Shown here: piece after piece, positions 18,303 through 27,485 of the stretch
Layout: each line of letters begins with the position of its first letter
Numbering within the stretch: position 1 is the first letter of the stretch
DNA from: Pseudomonadota bacterium
GTDB taxonomy: Bacteria > Pseudomonadota > Gammaproteobacteria > UBA1113
Length of the DNA: 64,000 nucleotides
Assembly (NCBI GenBank): GCA_021782495.1
Contig: JAJXUV010000005.1
Location: 1 to 64,000, forward strand
Reading direction: 5' to 3'
Notes under the pieces: model-generated
Database searches by the model: none
Told to the model about the DNA's origin: nothing
Seen by the model: the letters and a program-made list of their open reading frames with translations, nothing else
Made by a program: the position numbers and the translations under genes

Positions 18303-19410
18303 CGTTGCTTCTTCCGCACCCCAGAATCGTTCCTGGCTCTATGCCTGGCATTTGGACAGTAATTTAATGCAAGCGCTATTGTTTCTAATGGGATTTGGAT
18401 TAATTATTTTGTACAGCGCTGGGAATGAAAGTGTGCACACCGTAGAAGGACAATGTGTTCGTTTAGGCTTTGCAGCTTTGGTCTTGATCGGCGTGGCACA
18501 AATTCCACCGAACCGCTTAAAAAGCATGGCGCCTGGGTTGTTTTTCATGGGTTTATTATTGTTGATGGCGGTGATGGCGACGGGTCACGTCGGTAAGGGC
18601 GCGCGCCGCTGGTTGGATTTTGGCGTCATTCGCTTTCAACCCTCTGAAATCATGAAATTGGCATTGCCAATGTATTTAGCCGCTTTATTGCACGAAAAAA
18701 TATTACCACCGCCTTTCAAAACCATTGCTTTGTGTTTTGTGATTATCTTAATTCCCGTTGGTTTAACAGCCTTACAACCCGATTTAGGAACCGCTTTAAT
18801 GCTGTTTTTAACAGGATTCTGTGTGATTTTTTTAGCGGGATTACCTTATCGGTATTTAGCCTTATTTTCTGCCTTAGCCGCGGGAGCAGTTCCCTTATTG
18901 TGGCATTTCATGCATGCTTATCAAAGACAACGGGTTTTAACCTTTTTAAATCCGGAAACCGATCCTTTAGGTCATGGTTACCACATCATTCAATCCAAAA
19001 TTGCGATTGGTTCGGGCGGCTTATTTGGCAAAGGCTGGTTGATGGGCACTCAATCGCATTTAAACTTTTTACCGGAACATGCAACGGATTTTATCTTTGC
19101 CGTTGCCGGTGAAGAATTGGGTTTGGTTGGCGCTTTAGTGTTACTCTTGATGTATGTGTGGGTCATTTGGCGTGGCTGTAGAATTGCCTACACCGCTCAA
19201 GATACTTTTTCGCGTTTATTGGCCGGCAGTCTCACCATTGCCTTTTTCTTCAATATTTTTGTCAATATTGGAATGGTCTGTGGTTTATTACCGGTCGTCG
19301 GCATTCCGCTGCCGTTGGTGAGTTACGGAGGTACTTCCATGGTGACTTTAATGGCGGCCTTTGGTGTATTGATGTCGATACAAACGCATCGGCGCTTGTG
19401 GAGTCAGTAA
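18274..19410 (+). CDS. rodA: Rod shape-determining SEDS glycosyltransferase RodA
   Basis: Polymerises lipid II into glycan strands in the elongasome; integral inner-membrane protein. About ten hydrophobic segments are visible, with SEDS signatures KGARRWLDFG, RFQPSEIMKLALPMYLA, LTALQPDLGTALML, LPEHATDFIFAVAGEELG and the terminal LVSYGGTSMV. I chose ATG 18274 (MSYRHPPLHN), overlapping mrdA by 29 bases; ATG 18250 is an alternative that adds eight residues. It is translationally coupled to mrdA. Confidence 0.94.
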   Translation: MSYRHPPLHNVASSAPQNRSWLYAWHLDSNLMQALLFLMGFGLIILYSAGNESVHTVEGQCVRLGFAALVLIGVAQIPPNRLKSMAPGLFFMGLLLLMAVMATGHVGKGARRWLDFGVIRFQPSEIMKLALPMYLAALLHEKILPPPFKTIALCFVIILIPVGLTALQPDLGTALMLFLTGFCVIFLAGLPYRYLALFSALAAGAVPLLWHFMHAYQRQRVLTFLNPETDPLGHGYHIIQSKIAIGSGGLFGKGWLMGTQSHLNFLPEHATDFIFAVAGEELGLVGALVLLLMYVWVIWRGCRIAYTAQDTFSRLLAGSLTIAFFFNIFVNIGMVCGLLPVVGIPLPLVSYGGTSMVTLMAAFGVLMSIQTHRRLWSQ

Positions 19411-19582
19411 AAGATTTAAAATCTACAGAATAGTTGCCCCTTTAATTCAGTTTTTTAACGGCCTATTTTCTAGGCATGATTCAATCTAAAGAAGACCAAC
19501 ATGCTCTTAGAAAACTTTGATAGACTTTATATTATGAATCTCCACCACGATCATATCTACTAGAAAGCTTTATCCAGAAGCA

Positions 19583-22500
19583 TCAAAGGCCATATCCACT
19601 GCTTAAGCTGCTGGAAGAAAGCGAAGTAGAAGGAGCTATATTAAACATCTCAGCAAAACCTGCGTCACTTAAAATGATTTTAAGGTTAAGTGCTTCTTCA
19701 GATGTATGAGCCATTAACTGTAAATGATCTTTTGTCACATTCGTGTTCATTATCTTCTCTGACAATACTTGCTCGACTAGTTGCTTAAATTGAGACAATA
19801 CGAATTTACGCCAATAGGGTGCCAATGAGGGTAACTCGATAGTGATGCATTTGTTCTCACAACGAGCATGAAAAGGAAGTTGCTGGCTTAATAGCTCTGC
19901 TGTTGCCGTTTTAAATTGTAATGTCAATCTTTCTATCTCGGACTCGGACTGCATTATTAATGCAGGGTTTTGGAAAAAAGGCATTTCAGATGCCGTTAAG
20001 CTCTGAGGGCAAGAAGATAAACGTAGCTCGCGGATAGGTAGTTTCTCAACTTTTCTTCGTGACGGTAACTCCTTAAGCAGTTTAACCACAGTTGCTTTAT
20101 GAATCGGTTTGGTTATATAGTCATTCATTCCGGCATCTCTAGCAGTTTTGATTTGTTCCTGTTGAGCATTCGCTGAAACGCCGACAATAAAAGCAGGAGT
20201 TCGACCCAACGCCTCTTCACGCTGACGGATTTGTTTAGTAGCCTTTAACCCACCCATCACTGGCATTTCTATATCCATCAAAATCACGTCAAATGTATTT
20301 TCTTCAATGCAATTCAAGGCTTCCAGACCATTTCCTGCAATGCGATAATCCCAGCCCAACTGTCTGACGTAATTGATTAACACTTTTTGATTGATAACAT
20401 TATCTTCTACAATGAGAACTTTTCCTTTCTGGTCTACTTCTTTTGAGGTAGCAATAAACTTCTTATGACTTGGTTTTGGTGAAAGAGAGCGACTCAGCTT
20501 TTGAGTAGTAGAAAGAGGCATAGATACTGTTATATTCATTTCAGTTCCTATACCTTTCTCACTCTTCACTTCAATACTGCCCCCCATCATTTCAATGAGC
20601 TGCTTACTGATACTCAGTCCTAAACCGGCCCCTTTTAACATAGGCTCAATATCATGGTAATGCTGTGAAGAGGAGGATGAGGAAGAAGAAGCAAACTGGG
20701 TAAAACGCTTAAACAATTGACTAACTTCCTCTTGATCCATGCCAATACCGGTATCGCTTACCTGAATCACCAATTCAATGGTATTCTCATCTGCATAGCG
20801 CCCAGTTAAAGTAACCCCGATAGTACCCTTTTTCGTAAATTTAAGAGCATTAGAAAGTAAATTAATTATGACTTGGTTTAACCGTACGGCATCCCCTTCT
20901 ACAATAAGGTCCTTGTCAGGTAAATTAAGCTTAAGTTGAATGTCTTTTTGCTTGAATTGAGGGCTGAATATTTGAACAGCGGCTAAGAGGATGCATTTAG
21001 GGCTAAAAGGAGCAATTTTTAACTTTAATTTATTGTGCTCCAGCTTGGAAGCATCCAATACATCATCTAAAATAGCTTTTTGTTGTTGAACGCTCTGTTC
21101 TAAACATTCATAAAGATTAGTAAAGGATCCCAGAGCAGTTGTAAAATCACTGTCTATTTCAGAGCTAAGGCTTTTATTGTGTTTCTTAAGGAAGAATTTT
21201 AATTGGACGATAGCCTCTTTTAACATTTCTGTACTACCCACCATGCCATTTAAGGGATTACGGATTTCATGACAAAGAGTATCCATAAATTCTCTGAGGG
21301 TTTTTTGATATTTTTCACCATCCTCTATCATTTTACGCTGTATTTCCTGTGTTCTTTCAAGCACTGCTTGCTCCCGTTCTTTTTCTTCAAACATTTTATG
21401 CTTATTGATCTTAGTAATAGTTTGCACATAACTTTTTACCTGATCTTTTTCATCCAGTTCAGATCTGGTCTGGTTTATAACCCAAATGGTTTTATTATTT
21501 TTCGGATTGTAAAAACGATATTCTGAAGTAAAGGTTTTTCTTAACTTGAGTACCTGTTCCAACTGAGCAATGACCGCTTCTCTATCTTGTGGATGAATAG
21601 CATTTAACCAACCTTTACCCAATGCCTCTTCTAACGATAAACTCATAAATCGACAAGCCTGCGGATTCGCATAGGTTAAATCGCCTTTGGGTGTACAATG
21701 GAAAATACCTACCGGCGCAATTGAAGCAAGAGTCCGGTAATCACGCTCACTTTTTGCCAATTCACGTTCTGCTTGTTTGCGCTCTGTTAAATCACGGCTA
21801 ACTTTAACAAAGCCAATATGCTCATTTTTTTCATCATAAATAGCTGTTATCACCACATTAGCCCAAAACAAGGTACCATCTTTGCGTACCAGCCAACCTT
21901 CTTCTTCAAACCGTCCTTGTACTTTGGCTGTCTCAAGCTCGCGTTCAAAACAGTGCTGTTCGATCGATTCTGGCGTATAAAATATTTCACTGGATTGCCC
22001 AATGATCTCTTCCGCTCGATAACCTTCAATGAACTCCGCCCCTTTGTTCCAACTGCAGACACAACCTTTTTTATCTAATAAGAAAATAGCATAATCTTTC
22101 ACAGAATTAATACCTTTATATAAGGTTTTAATCTTCTCTTCTGCTATTTTGCGTTCCGTTAAATCACGACTAACTTTAACAAAGCCAATATGCTCATTTT
22201 TTTCATCATAAATAGCCGTTATCACCACATTGGACCAAAACAAGGCACCATCTTTGCGTACCAGCCAACCTTCTTCTTCAAACCGTCCTTGTACTTTGGC
22301 TATCTCAAGCTCGCGTTCAAAACAGTGCTGTTGGATCGCTTCTGGCGTATAAAATATTTCACTGGATTGCCCAATGATCTCTTCCGCTTGATAACCTTCA
22401 ATGATTTCTGCCCCTTTATTCCACGTTAAAACACGCCCTTGTAGATCGAGCACAAAAATAGCGTAATCCTTAATGGATTTCACTCCTTTCAATAAAATTT

Positions 22501-22585
22501 CATAATTGCGGTTAGCTAGTACTAATTGGTGTTGATGATCCACCGACTCTTTGCTTACTGTTTTAGACGAAGATGAATGAAGCAT
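19583..22585 (-). CDS. Soluble triple-PAS hybrid sensor histidine kinase
   Basis: A 1000-residue signalling protein without membrane spans. Order: two nearly identical PAS domains with PAC tails (~30-155, ~155-280), a third diverged PAS (~280-400), a HisKA dimerisation domain with the phosphoacceptor in CHEIRNPLNG (~439), then an HATPase with NLLSNALKF, DTGIGM and GAGLGLSI (~578-660). A receiver follows (~720-840) with its phosphorylatable Asp in VILMDIEMP. The C-terminal ~150 residues match nothing I recognise and show no clear Hpt histidine motif, so a separate phosphotransfer protein is expected. A serine run lies in the ATP-lid region. A strong AAGGAGG ribosome site precedes the ATG. The regulated target is unknown. 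Confidence 0.9.
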   Translation of the reverse strand: MLHSSSSKTVSKESVDHQHQLVLANRNYEILLKGVKSIKDYAIFVLDLQGRVLTWNKGAEIIEGYQAEEIIGQSSEIFYTPEAIQQHCFERELEIAKVQGRFEEEGWLVRKDGALFWSNVVITAIYDEKNEHIGFVKVSRDLTERKIAEEKIKTLYKGINSVKDYAIFLLDKKGCVCSWNKGAEFIEGYRAEEIIGQSSEIFYTPESIEQHCFERELETAKVQGRFEEEGWLVRKDGTLFWANVVITAIYDEKNEHIGFVKVSRDLTERKQAERELAKSERDYRTLASIAPVGIFHCTPKGDLTYANPQACRFMSLSLEEALGKGWLNAIHPQDREAVIAQLEQVLKLRKTFTSEYRFYNPKNNKTIWVINQTRSELDEKDQVKSYVQTITKINKHKMFEEKEREQAVLERTQEIQRKMIEDGEKYQKTLREFMDTLCHEIRNPLNGMVGSTEMLKEAIVQLKFFLKKHNKSLSSEIDSDFTTALGSFTNLYECLEQSVQQQKAILDDVLDASKLEHNKLKLKIAPFSPKCILLAAVQIFSPQFKQKDIQLKLNLPDKDLIVEGDAVRLNQVIINLLSNALKFTKKGTIGVTLTGRYADENTIELVIQVSDTGIGMDQEEVSQLFKRFTQFASSSSSSSSQHYHDIEPMLKGAGLGLSISKQLIEMMGGSIEVKSEKGIGTEMNITVSMPLSTTQKLSRSLSPKPSHKKFIATSKEVDQKGKVLIVEDNVINQKVLINYVRQLGWDYRIAGNGLEALNCIEENTFDVILMDIEMPVMGGLKATKQIRQREEALGRTPAFIVGVSANAQQEQIKTARDAGMNDYITKPIHKATVVKLLKELPSRRKVEKLPIRELRLSSCPQSLTASEMPFFQNPALIMQSESEIERLTLQFKTATAELLSQQLPFHARCENKCITIELPSLAPYWRKFVLSQFKQLVEQVLSEKIMNTNVTKDHLQLMAHTSEEALNLKIILSDAGFAEMFNIAPSTSLSSSSLSSGYGL
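21779..22492. repeat. 372-bp tandem duplication inside the kinase gene (PAS1/PAS2)
   Basis: Copies 21779-22120 and 22151-22492 align at a constant 372-base offset (124 codons) with only scattered differences, including long identical stretches. The frame is preserved, so it duplicates one PAS-PAC unit. High nucleotide identity implies a recent duplication and possible loss or gain by recombination. Confidence 0.85.
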
Positions 22586-23842
22586 GATTCCGATCCTCCT
22601 TTACAATGAGTAGAGAAAAAGATAATAAAATCAGCATGACTAACGAAATCAGTCGCTCTCGAAAATTCAGAGAATTTTCATAGTAAAATGTTATACACTA
22701 GTACAGTAAGTATAGTCTTTCTCTTTAGCAAAAGCTATACTATGCGCACTACGAATTTTCATGCACTTCGAAAGTACAATATTCCGTTCGCTACGTTATA
22801 ACCATTCATTAACTGAACTCTATTGTCGCTTTGTTTAAAACTGACTAGGGCTCACTTATACTAGCCACCTCGTTTGCATTAATACTCACAAACTCAGTTC
22901 ATTGTAAGGTATCCCCCTTGTAATCCCATCTTTTAAATAAAAGTCCTGAGAGGTATTTTTTTTTATTTAGTTCGAAAAATTACAGCGGAATGATGGTGCT
23001 AGAAAAATGGTTCCTCCTACTTTAAGTCATAATGCACCTGCAAGCGGGTGGCTTGACGGCTGTTAACAGCCTCAAGAGTTGCTCTTGTTAAATTTCTGTT
23101 GAAACTTAGAATTCACTTGTCTCTTCAACATCCTGAGTATCCAAAGGAATTTTCAGTTGTTTTATGAGATACACATTACCCAAGAAAAAGGCCGCACTAT
23201 TTTCCTTTCACTGGATACGCTTTTAAAAATGCGACTGCTTTCTTGATGCTTAAAGGTTTCATTCTAACCATTGATTGTGCGTAAAGAGAACGGCCAATGT
23301 CCTCTTAAGGCGTGAATACCCCACAAACAATGCTTCACATTGAGTTAGTTTTGAATCAATACGATACACTGGGCCTTGAAGAGTGTAAAGGCCCAGCGCA
23401 CGTACGAAGCGGAAACTAAGCCCTTTAGCCATTAACATCCAGACACGGCGACAGCCCTCCGGTTTCCTTAGAAAACGACTGAACACGGTATTTTCAGAAC
23501 AATATGCGTACAAAAGCGGCCAGACTGTACAAAAATGTACAACCTTCTTGTATGAAAATATTGCGGTGCGATAAAATATTTATGTCTAGCGATTTTATAC
23601 AAGTAGCCTGTCAGGTGAGCAAACACTTGACAGGCTGTGCTTACTGCTTCCAGTAAACTTACATTGTACAGTGATGCTCAATTTTCGTTCAAACTATACC
23701 GCTATCATTTACTGTTTCTCATTACTCAGCTGTATTATTTATGTTTTTAAGTTGATTGTAAGTACGTTGATGGATTAACATAGCCTCAACTTGTTAATTT
23801 TGTGCTAAAATATACACATCTTGAAGTATAGAGAATCCGTGC
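22586..23842. other. 1.26-kb gene-free region with several inverted repeats
   Basis: No convincing coding frame is present; the best is an 84-residue minus-strand frame (23259-23513) with no family resemblance. The stretch holds a palindrome GAAAATTCAGAGAATTTTC (22661-22679), about 80 bases upstream of the kinase start. It also holds an AGTATAG/CTATACT pair (22709-22741) and a strong hairpin at 23605-23636. It serves as the upstream region of both the kinase and mltB; non-coding RNA or a decayed gene are possible. Confidence 0.5.
23605..23636. other. Strong 32-base hairpin of unknown role
   Basis: AGCCTGTCA (23605-23613) pairs with TGACAGGCT (23628-23636); the stem continues inward after one mismatch as GTG/CAC around an AGCAAA loop. 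It lacks a T-tract on either strand, so it is not a standard terminator. It may be part of a structured RNA or a protein-binding site. Confidence 0.5.
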
Positions 23843-24871
23843 ATGCGTTTTAAGTATTTTGTTTTACCCGCGATAATAAGTTTCAGTCTTTTATGTCATG
23901 TTGCTTTGGCTGAGCAAGAACCCAAACTCAGTAAACGTCTCGATGTTCAGCAGTTTATTCAACGCATGGTTTCAGAAGATCATTTTGACCCCAAGTATTT
24001 AGATCGTTTATTTGACAAAGTAGAGTTACAACCTTCGATCATCCCCACCATCACTAAACCCGCTGAAGGCAAAGATTGGCCTGCTTACAAAACTATTTTT
24101 ATCAGCGATAAACGCGTTGCCGATGGTTATCAATACTGGAAAAAACACGTCAAAGTGCTCGATCGTTTACAAGAGCGCTATGGTGTACCACCTTCTATTG
24201 TTGTGGCAGTTTTAGGCACCGAAACCTTTTATGGCGACCAACAAGGCCAGTATCGCGTCATGGATGTTTTAACCACGCTTGCTTTTGATTATCCACCACG
24301 TCAAGCATTTTTTCGCAAAGAGTTGGCCGAATATTTACGTTTAGTGCGTGAATACGATTTAGCGCCTTTTTCTTTAAAAGGATCTTATGCCGGTGCAATT
24401 GGTATGCCACAATTTATGCCGAGCAGCTATCGCTATTATGCCGTCACTTACGAAGGCAATCATTCCATCAATTTGCAAAAAAACAACAATGACATTATGG
24501 CCAGTGTAGCGAATTACCTCAAAAAAAATGGTTGGCATGCCGGTGAACCCATTCTAGCACCGGTTTCTATTGCCAAGAAAAATGCTTTGCATCAAATCAA
24601 GCCGAATACCCCACCGACTAAAACGCTGCGACAATTATACGACGAAGGATTCCACACCGAAGGTCATTACAATCCCGATTTGAAAGCCAATATCGTGATG
24701 TTAAACGCACCCGGAGAACCTTTATATTACATGGGATTTAATAATTTCTACACCATCCTGCGTTACAATGTCAGTCCCAATTATGGTATGGCAGTTTATA
24801 CACTGAGCCATATTTTAGAGGAGTGCTGGCAGGAGCAAAAGAAAAGTTGTCATTTGGATGAAATGAAATAA
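23843..24871 (+). CDS. mltB: Membrane-bound lytic murein transglycosylase B family
   Basis: Cleaves the glycan backbone to 1,6-anhydromuropeptides. The 342 residues have a signal peptide (to about LCHVALA, residue 22). There is no clear lipobox cysteine at the cleavage site, although C19 lies in the hydrophobic core, so it may be periplasmic rather than lipid-anchored. The SLT_2 domain is complete: catalytic Glu in VLGTETFYGD, then FMPSSYRYYAV after GAIGMPQ. It is convergent with bamD. Confidence 0.92.
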   Translation: MRFKYFVLPAIISFSLLCHVALAEQEPKLSKRLDVQQFIQRMVSEDHFDPKYLDRLFDKVELQPSIIPTITKPAEGKDWPAYKTIFISDKRVADGYQYWKKHVKVLDRLQERYGVPPSIVVAVLGTETFYGDQQGQYRVMDVLTTLAFDYPPRQAFFRKELAEYLRLVREYDLAPFSLKGSYAGAIGMPQFMPSSYRYYAVTYEGNHSINLQKNNNDIMASVANYLKKNGWHAGEPILAPVSIAKKNALHQIKPNTPPTKTLRQLYDEGFHTEGHYNPDLKANIVMLNAPGEPLYYMGFNNFYTILRYNVSPNYGMAVYTLSHILEECWQEQKKSCHLDEMK

Positions 24872-24918
24872 AAGAGCCTGTAGTCGCTACGCTACTCCGA
24901 ATAATGACACACAAGGCC

Positions 24919-25707
24919 CTAGTGCGGCCTTTGCGATTCTGCTATTAAATCCTTATACTCTTTAGAATCTGGATAATTATAAGCCAACACTTGCCAAGCC
25001 CGACTCGCCGGTTCTTCTAAATCCAATTTTCGATAAGATCGCACCATCAAAGCCAAAGCCTGAGTCACCGCGGGCGCTTGTTGATAATCTTGCACCACCA
25101 CATTGGCGCGATTGGCTGCCGCGACATAAGCGCGTCGGTCATAATAAAATTGGGCGATATTCACTTCCGATTGCGCCAACATATTGCGTAAATACACCAT
25201 ACGGCTGCGCGCTGCAGCCGCATACGGGCTATCGGGATAACGACGCAGCAATTCAGCAAAATCATTAAAGGCTTCTTTGGCAGAACCCAAATCTCTGGAA
25301 GAAATATCCAATTCCACAAGACCCGAGCCCAAACCGCGATTCACGGTGGTATTCGAAATCCCTTTCATATAATAAGCATAATCGACATGTGCACCGCGTG
25401 GATACAAATGAATATAACGATCCGCCGCTGCAACTGACATCGCATAATCGCCTGTTTTGTAATAGGCATAAATGATATTCAACTGCGCCTGCTCTTCATA
25501 AGGACTGAAGGGATACAGCGCATCTAAGCCTTCAAAGCTATCGACAGCGTCTTTATAACTGCCTTTGGCCAAAGCAGCGTCCCCGCCTTGGAAAATGGTT
25601 TCGGCCGATTGCCCCTTGTAAATATCCGCTGGCGTTTTTACATCTTCCGAACAAGCTGTCAGTGCCGTTACAAGCAATGCAAATACGAGCCAGGAGGTCT
25701 TTTTCAT
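24919..25707 (-). CDS. bamD: Outer membrane protein assembly lipoprotein BamD
   Basis: Essential component of the BAM complex that inserts beta-barrels in the outer membrane. The 262-residue precursor has a lipoprotein signal with lipobox LTAC (Cys at ~19), followed by TPR-type helical repeats (GGDAALAKGSYKDAVDSFE, AQLNIIYAYYKTGDYAMSV, AFNDFAELLRRYPDSPYA). Length and repeat layout match BamD/ComL. bamD is usually divergent from and adjacent to rluD in gammaproteobacteria; here the two are separated by a toxin-antitoxin pair. Confidence 0.94.
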   Translation of the reverse strand: MKKTSWLVFALLVTALTACSEDVKTPADIYKGQSAETIFQGGDAALAKGSYKDAVDSFEGLDALYPFSPYEEQAQLNIIYAYYKTGDYAMSVAAADRYIHLYPRGAHVDYAYYMKGISNTTVNRGLGSGLVELDISSRDLGSAKEAFNDFAELLRRYPDSPYAAAARSRMVYLRNMLAQSEVNIAQFYYDRRAYVAAANRANVVVQDYQQAPAVTQALALMVRSYRKLDLEEPASRAWQVLAYNYPDSKEYKDLIAESQRPH

Positions 25708-25831
25708 GATAGATCCTTAAGTTAAAGCCAGAATCCGCATTATACGAGAAATCGAGGGAAAAAACAGGGGTTGAGGTGGCTCTTTTTACCTGTATTTATA
25801 TTGGACAATTTATTGCATTCTTATCTGAAAC

Positions 25832-25861
25832 TTGAATATTTATTAGGATTTATGCTATATT
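25832..25861 (+). promoter_or_regulatory. Candidate promoter for the RHH/ParE pair
   Basis: -35 TTGAAT (25832-25837), 18-base spacer, -10 TATATT (25856-25861), 39 bases before the antitoxin ATG. The -10 runs into an AT-rich ATTAATAATAATGAAT stretch that could hold an RHH operator. Confidence 0.45.
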
Positions 25862-25899
25862 AATAATAATGAATACCTTTTAATACCGGAGCACAGATT

Positions 25900-26172
25900 A
25901 TGGCTACCTCTGTTAAGTTAGATGCCAATTTAAAACGTCGTATTCAGCACCTTGCTGAAATACGTCATCGTTCTGCTCATTGGATCATGAGCCAAGCTAT
26001 TCTTGATTATGTCACGCGAGAAGAAGCCAAAGAAAGTTTTAAACAAGAAGCCATTGCTTCTTGGAAAGCTTATCAAGAAACTGGATTACATGTAAAAGGT
26101 GCAAAAGCACAGGAATGGTTAAAAAGTTGGGGTACTAAGTCTAAAAAAGATAAACCCTCATGCCACAACTAA
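25900..26172 (+). CDS. Ribbon-helix-helix antitoxin (ParD/CopG-like)
   Basis: The 90-residue protein has the N-terminal RHH fold: a beta-strand ATSVKLDANLKRRIQHLAE, then helix-turn-helix HRSAHWIMSQAILDYV. This part should dimerise and bind the operon promoter. The C-terminal half (ASWKAYQETGLHVKGAKAQEWLKSWG) is the toxin-embracing tail typical of ParE antitoxins. A GGAG ribosome site lies 9-10 bases upstream. It overlaps the toxin gene by 13 bases, antitoxin first. Confidence 0.88.
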   Translation: MATSVKLDANLKRRIQHLAEIRHRSAHWIMSQAILDYVTREEAKESFKQEAIASWKAYQETGLHVKGAKAQEWLKSWGTKSKKDKPSCHN

Positions 26173-26456
26173 TCATCACTGCCGCTGCCATAAACGGATT
26201 GGCACGCATTGAAGAATTTCTTTCTCAACATAATCCAGAGGCTTTGGAACGTACTGGTTTGGCTATTTCTAAGCAATTCTCATTGTTAGAAACATTACCT
26301 GAAATAGGCCGTCCATTAGACGATATAGTAGAAATACGTGAATTAATCATTCCCTTTGGTGATGCTGGTTATGTTGCTCTGTACCGCTATGAGTCTAGTA
26401 AAGATGAAGTTTATGTGTTGGCCTTCAGGCATCAAAAAGAAGCAGGGTATTTCTAA
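26160..26456 (+). CDS. ParE/RelE-family toxin
   Basis: The 98-residue protein has the ParE/RelE toxin pattern: an N-terminal two-helix hairpin, then LPEIGRPLDDIVEIRELIIPFGDAGYVALYRYE (spread over ~60-90) and the C-terminal VYVLAFRHQKEAGY strand. ParE members poison DNA gyrase whereas RelE members cleave mRNA; the sequence alone does not separate the two with certainty, but the GRPLDD/RELII wording is ParE-like. It ends one base before the rluD ATG, so toxin and rluD transcripts may be joined. Confidence 0.87.
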   Translation: MPQLIITAAAINGLARIEEFLSQHNPEALERTGLAISKQFSLLETLPEIGRPLDDIVEIRELIIPFGDAGYVALYRYESSKDEVYVLAFRHQKEAGYF

Positions 26457-26457
26457 A

Positions 26458-27408
26458 ATGCCTAAGACAGATACTTATCAAACTTTCTCCGCCACCGTCC
26501 CACTAGAATGGGCGGGTCACCGTTTGGATCGGGCTGCGGCTTTGTTATTCCCCGAATTTTCGCGCTCTCAATTGCAAAAATGGATCAAATCGGCGCAATT
26601 GTCTTGCGATGGTCAAGTCCTAAAGAGCAAAGAATGCTTAAAAGGCGGTGAGTGTTTGACTTTAATCGCAACTCCTGCAGAAGACCATCGCACTGAGCCT
26701 GAAAACATCGATCTCGACATTGTTTATGAAGACGAAGACATTTTAGTCGTCAACAAACCCGCCGGTTTGGTCGTGCATCCCGGTGCAGGCAATCCCAGGC
26801 ACACGTTGGTCAATGCTTTGCTTTACCATTGTCCCACTTTAAACACGCTGCCTCGTGCGGGACTCATTCATCGTTTAGACAAAGACACCAGCGGTTTATT
26901 GGTGATTGCCAAAACACTGACTGCACACACGCATTTAATACGACAAATGCAAAAACGCACGATAAAACGAGAATATTTGGCTTTATGTCAAGGCCTTGTG
27001 ACTGCTGGTGGAACCATCGATGCGCCACTTGGCCGGCACGCTCAAATGCGCACGCGCATCGCGGTTCAAGAACAGGGTCGCGAAGCCATCACCCATTATC
27101 GCGTGGTAGAACGCTTTAAGGCACACACTTTATTGCGTGTGCAATTGGAAACCGGTCGCACGCATCAAATTCGCGTGCATTTGGCGCATATTCATCATCC
27201 CATTGTGGGCGATGCCACTTATGGCGGCAGACCCAAATTCCCTCGTGAAGCCAATCCCGATCTCATTCAAGCTTTACAGAATTTTCATCGACAAGCCTTG
27301 CATGCAACGCAATTGGGATTAACGCATCCAGTCAGTGGTGAAATGCTGGCTTGGAGCGTTCCTTGCCCCGAAGACATGTTGCACTTGATTGACTTGTTGC
27401 GCACCTAA
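26458..27408 (+). CDS. rluD: 23S rRNA pseudouridine(1911/1915/1917) synthase
   Basis: Modifies helix 69 of 23S rRNA at the subunit interface. The 316-residue product starts MPKTDTYQTFSATVP. An N-terminal S4 domain (~20-80, HRLDRAAALLFPEFSRSQLQKW) is followed by the RluA/RluD catalytic domain with VHPGAG and the catalytic Asp motif HRLDKDTSGLLV, plus GRTHQIRVHLAHIHHPI. The longer frame to 26356 overlaps the toxin gene and is not RluD-like. ATG 26458 begins directly after the ParE stop, with only a weak ribosome site, suggesting coupling. Confidence 0.95.
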   Translation: MPKTDTYQTFSATVPLEWAGHRLDRAAALLFPEFSRSQLQKWIKSAQLSCDGQVLKSKECLKGGECLTLIATPAEDHRTEPENIDLDIVYEDEDILVVNKPAGLVVHPGAGNPRHTLVNALLYHCPTLNTLPRAGLIHRLDKDTSGLLVIAKTLTAHTHLIRQMQKRTIKREYLALCQGLVTAGGTIDAPLGRHAQMRTRIAVQEQGREAITHYRVVERFKAHTLLRVQLETGRTHQIRVHLAHIHHPIVGDATYGGRPKFPREANPDLIQALQNFHRQALHATQLGLTHPVSGEMLAWSVPCPEDMLHLIDLLRT

Positions 27409-27485
27409 TGTCTAAATTCAGAAATGACGAGGATTTGCTCTGATTGCTCAAGCCCTCTGTTTCCACTTTTTTTAGTTCCCTTAGG

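Noticed and set aside
23259-23513. 84-residue minus-strand frame in the gene-free region
   Set aside because: No recognisable domain, no good ribosome site; length expected by chance.
24913-24931. AAGGCC/GGCCTT hairpin between mltB and bamD as a terminator
   Set aside because: The stem is short, overlaps the bamD stop and has no proper T-tract on either strand.
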